Below are positions 5,769 to 6,222 of a stretch of DNA of 6,222 nt, one piece after another (the stretch's first letter is position 1; each line of letters opens with the position of its first letter). The notes under the pieces are model-generated. The model was given only the letters and a program-made list of their open reading frames with translations, did not search any database and had not been told where the DNA came from. A program made the position numbers and the translations under genes. This stretch comes from Sphingomonadales bacterium (GTDB lineage: Bacteria > Pseudomonadota > Alphaproteobacteria > Sphingomonadales > Sphingomonadaceae), in NCBI GenBank assembly GCA_017302775.1, contig JAFLDC010000171.1, forward strand, positions 1 to 6,222. The letters are read 5' to 3'.

Positions 5769-6222
5769 TCACCCCTGGGCCGCTTGCGGACGCCGCCGGG
5801 TCCGCAGCATGACCGCAACCAGCGCAAGGGCGAACAAACTGGTCTGGCCGGGTTCGGGAACGTCGGTCGCGCCGCCGCCGACTTGCTGACCATTGACGAA
5901 CCAGCTGCCGGAGAACAGCATCGAGAACAGCCCGGCCAGGCTGCCATCCGTGCCCCAGACCGGGGCCTGGAACGAACCGGAATTCATCGTGCCAGCAATG
6001 TTGAAGCAGCCCGCGCCAGCCTCTCCGCAGCCATAGCGCGGTTCCGCGGTGGTGTTCGATCCGGTCAGGGTATTGGTGCCCCGGTCATACAGGAAGCCCG
6101 GCCCGTTGAACTCGCTGAGGGTGTAAGTGCCCGTGGGCATTTCCATGCCCCAGGTGCCGGTGTTGTTGTTGTAGGTGAGCACCAGCCCCCGCGCGGATTC
6201 CCATTGGCCCGACGCGCCGATC
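5769..6222 (-). CDS. PEP-CTERM sorting-domain protein (N-terminus beyond window)
   Basis: The reading frame is open from the right edge of the window (base 6222) to a TGA at 5769-5771, so at least 150 C-terminal residues are visible and the start lies outside. The end is a PEP-CTERM sorting signal: VPEP (codons 5850-5861) then GQTSLFALALVAVML as a membrane helix and the basic RTRRR tail. Exosortase-type enzymes recognise this signal and process exported proteins at the inner membrane, often together with exopolysaccharide production. The rest is Gly, Asn, Thr and Ser-rich (TYNNNTGTW, GTNTLTGSNTT), typical of secreted proteins, with a possible disulfide pair in YGCGEAGAGCF. The body matches no enzyme family I recognise. 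Internal GTG codons such as the one at 6182 should not be taken as the start, because the frame continues upstream as sense-like sequence (GQWESARG). It converges with the receptor gene, and no exosortase is in view. Confidence 0.82.
   Translation of the reverse strand, partial: IGASGQWESARGLVLTYNNNTGTWGMEMPTGTYTLSEFNGPGFLYDRGTNTLTGSNTTAEPRYGCGEAGAGCFNIAGTMNSGSFQAPVWGTDGSLAGLFSMLFSGSWFVNGQQVGGGATDVPEPGQTSLFALALVAVMLRTRRRPQAAQG
5784..5861 (-). other. PEP-CTERM sorting signal
   Basis: Three parts in the expected order: the VPEP motif, a hydrophobic helix of about 15 residues (SLFALALVAVML core) and an arginine cluster (RTRRR). It lies at the very C-terminus apart from seven further residues (PQAAQG and neighbours). 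It lacks the Trp after PEP that is common in many sphingomonad PEP-CTERM proteins (PEPxxW). Confidence 0.8.

Noticed and set aside
5078..5947. Minus-strand open frame (289 codons) spanning the receptor end and the hairpin
   Set aside because: It crosses the terminator-like hairpin and two supported genes in other frames, and its translation shows no motif.

Overview
The window is GC-rich (roughly two thirds G+C by eye) and densely packed. It looks like a chromosomal segment of an alphaproteobacterium, most likely of the order Sphingomonadales. Support for this comes from the RDD-family protein with a long polar C-terminal extension, the DUF2946-like small protein placed directly upstream of an OprC-type TonB-dependent receptor, and the IVVTGQR TonB box. 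The assignment rests on protein style and gene order; there is no rRNA or other marker gene. I see no tRNA, rRNA, CRISPR array, insertion sequence or phage gene.

Layout from left to right. (1) The last codons of a membrane protein overlap by ATGA with a complete RDD-family membrane protein (69-989, +). (2) Converging on it across 40 bases is a secreted, Ntn-type (threonine) isoaspartyl peptidase/L-asparaginase (1030-2157, -) with a signal peptide and a proline-rich tail. (3) Diverging from that gene across only about 20-26 bases is a pair of GNAT acetyltransferases, one YsnE-like and one PaiA-like, joined by an ATGA overlap (2184-3157, +). (4) After an 81-base gap with an AT-rich patch comes a two-gene unit: a small DUF2946-like membrane or exported protein (3239-3607, +) and an outer-membrane TonB-dependent receptor of the copper (OprC/NosA) type (3650-5725, +). 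(5) A strong 11-bp hairpin separates the receptor from a convergent gene for a PEP-CTERM surface/exported protein (minus strand, N-terminus outside the window).

How the genes work together. The clearest functional unit is the DUF2946-like/TonB receptor pair, which I read as a copper-related outer-membrane uptake module. The receptor keeps the Met and His-x-Met positions that I recall as OprC copper ligands, at the same spacing, but has Gly where OprC has its ligand Cys. The two GNATs are translationally coupled and probably act on small molecules or polyamines in the cytoplasm. The asparaginase should act in the periplasm. Nothing ties these units into one pathway, and I found no clear evidence of an undescribed multi-gene system. 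The leads most worth testing are the Cys-less copper receptor and the possible role of its two-Cys neighbour.
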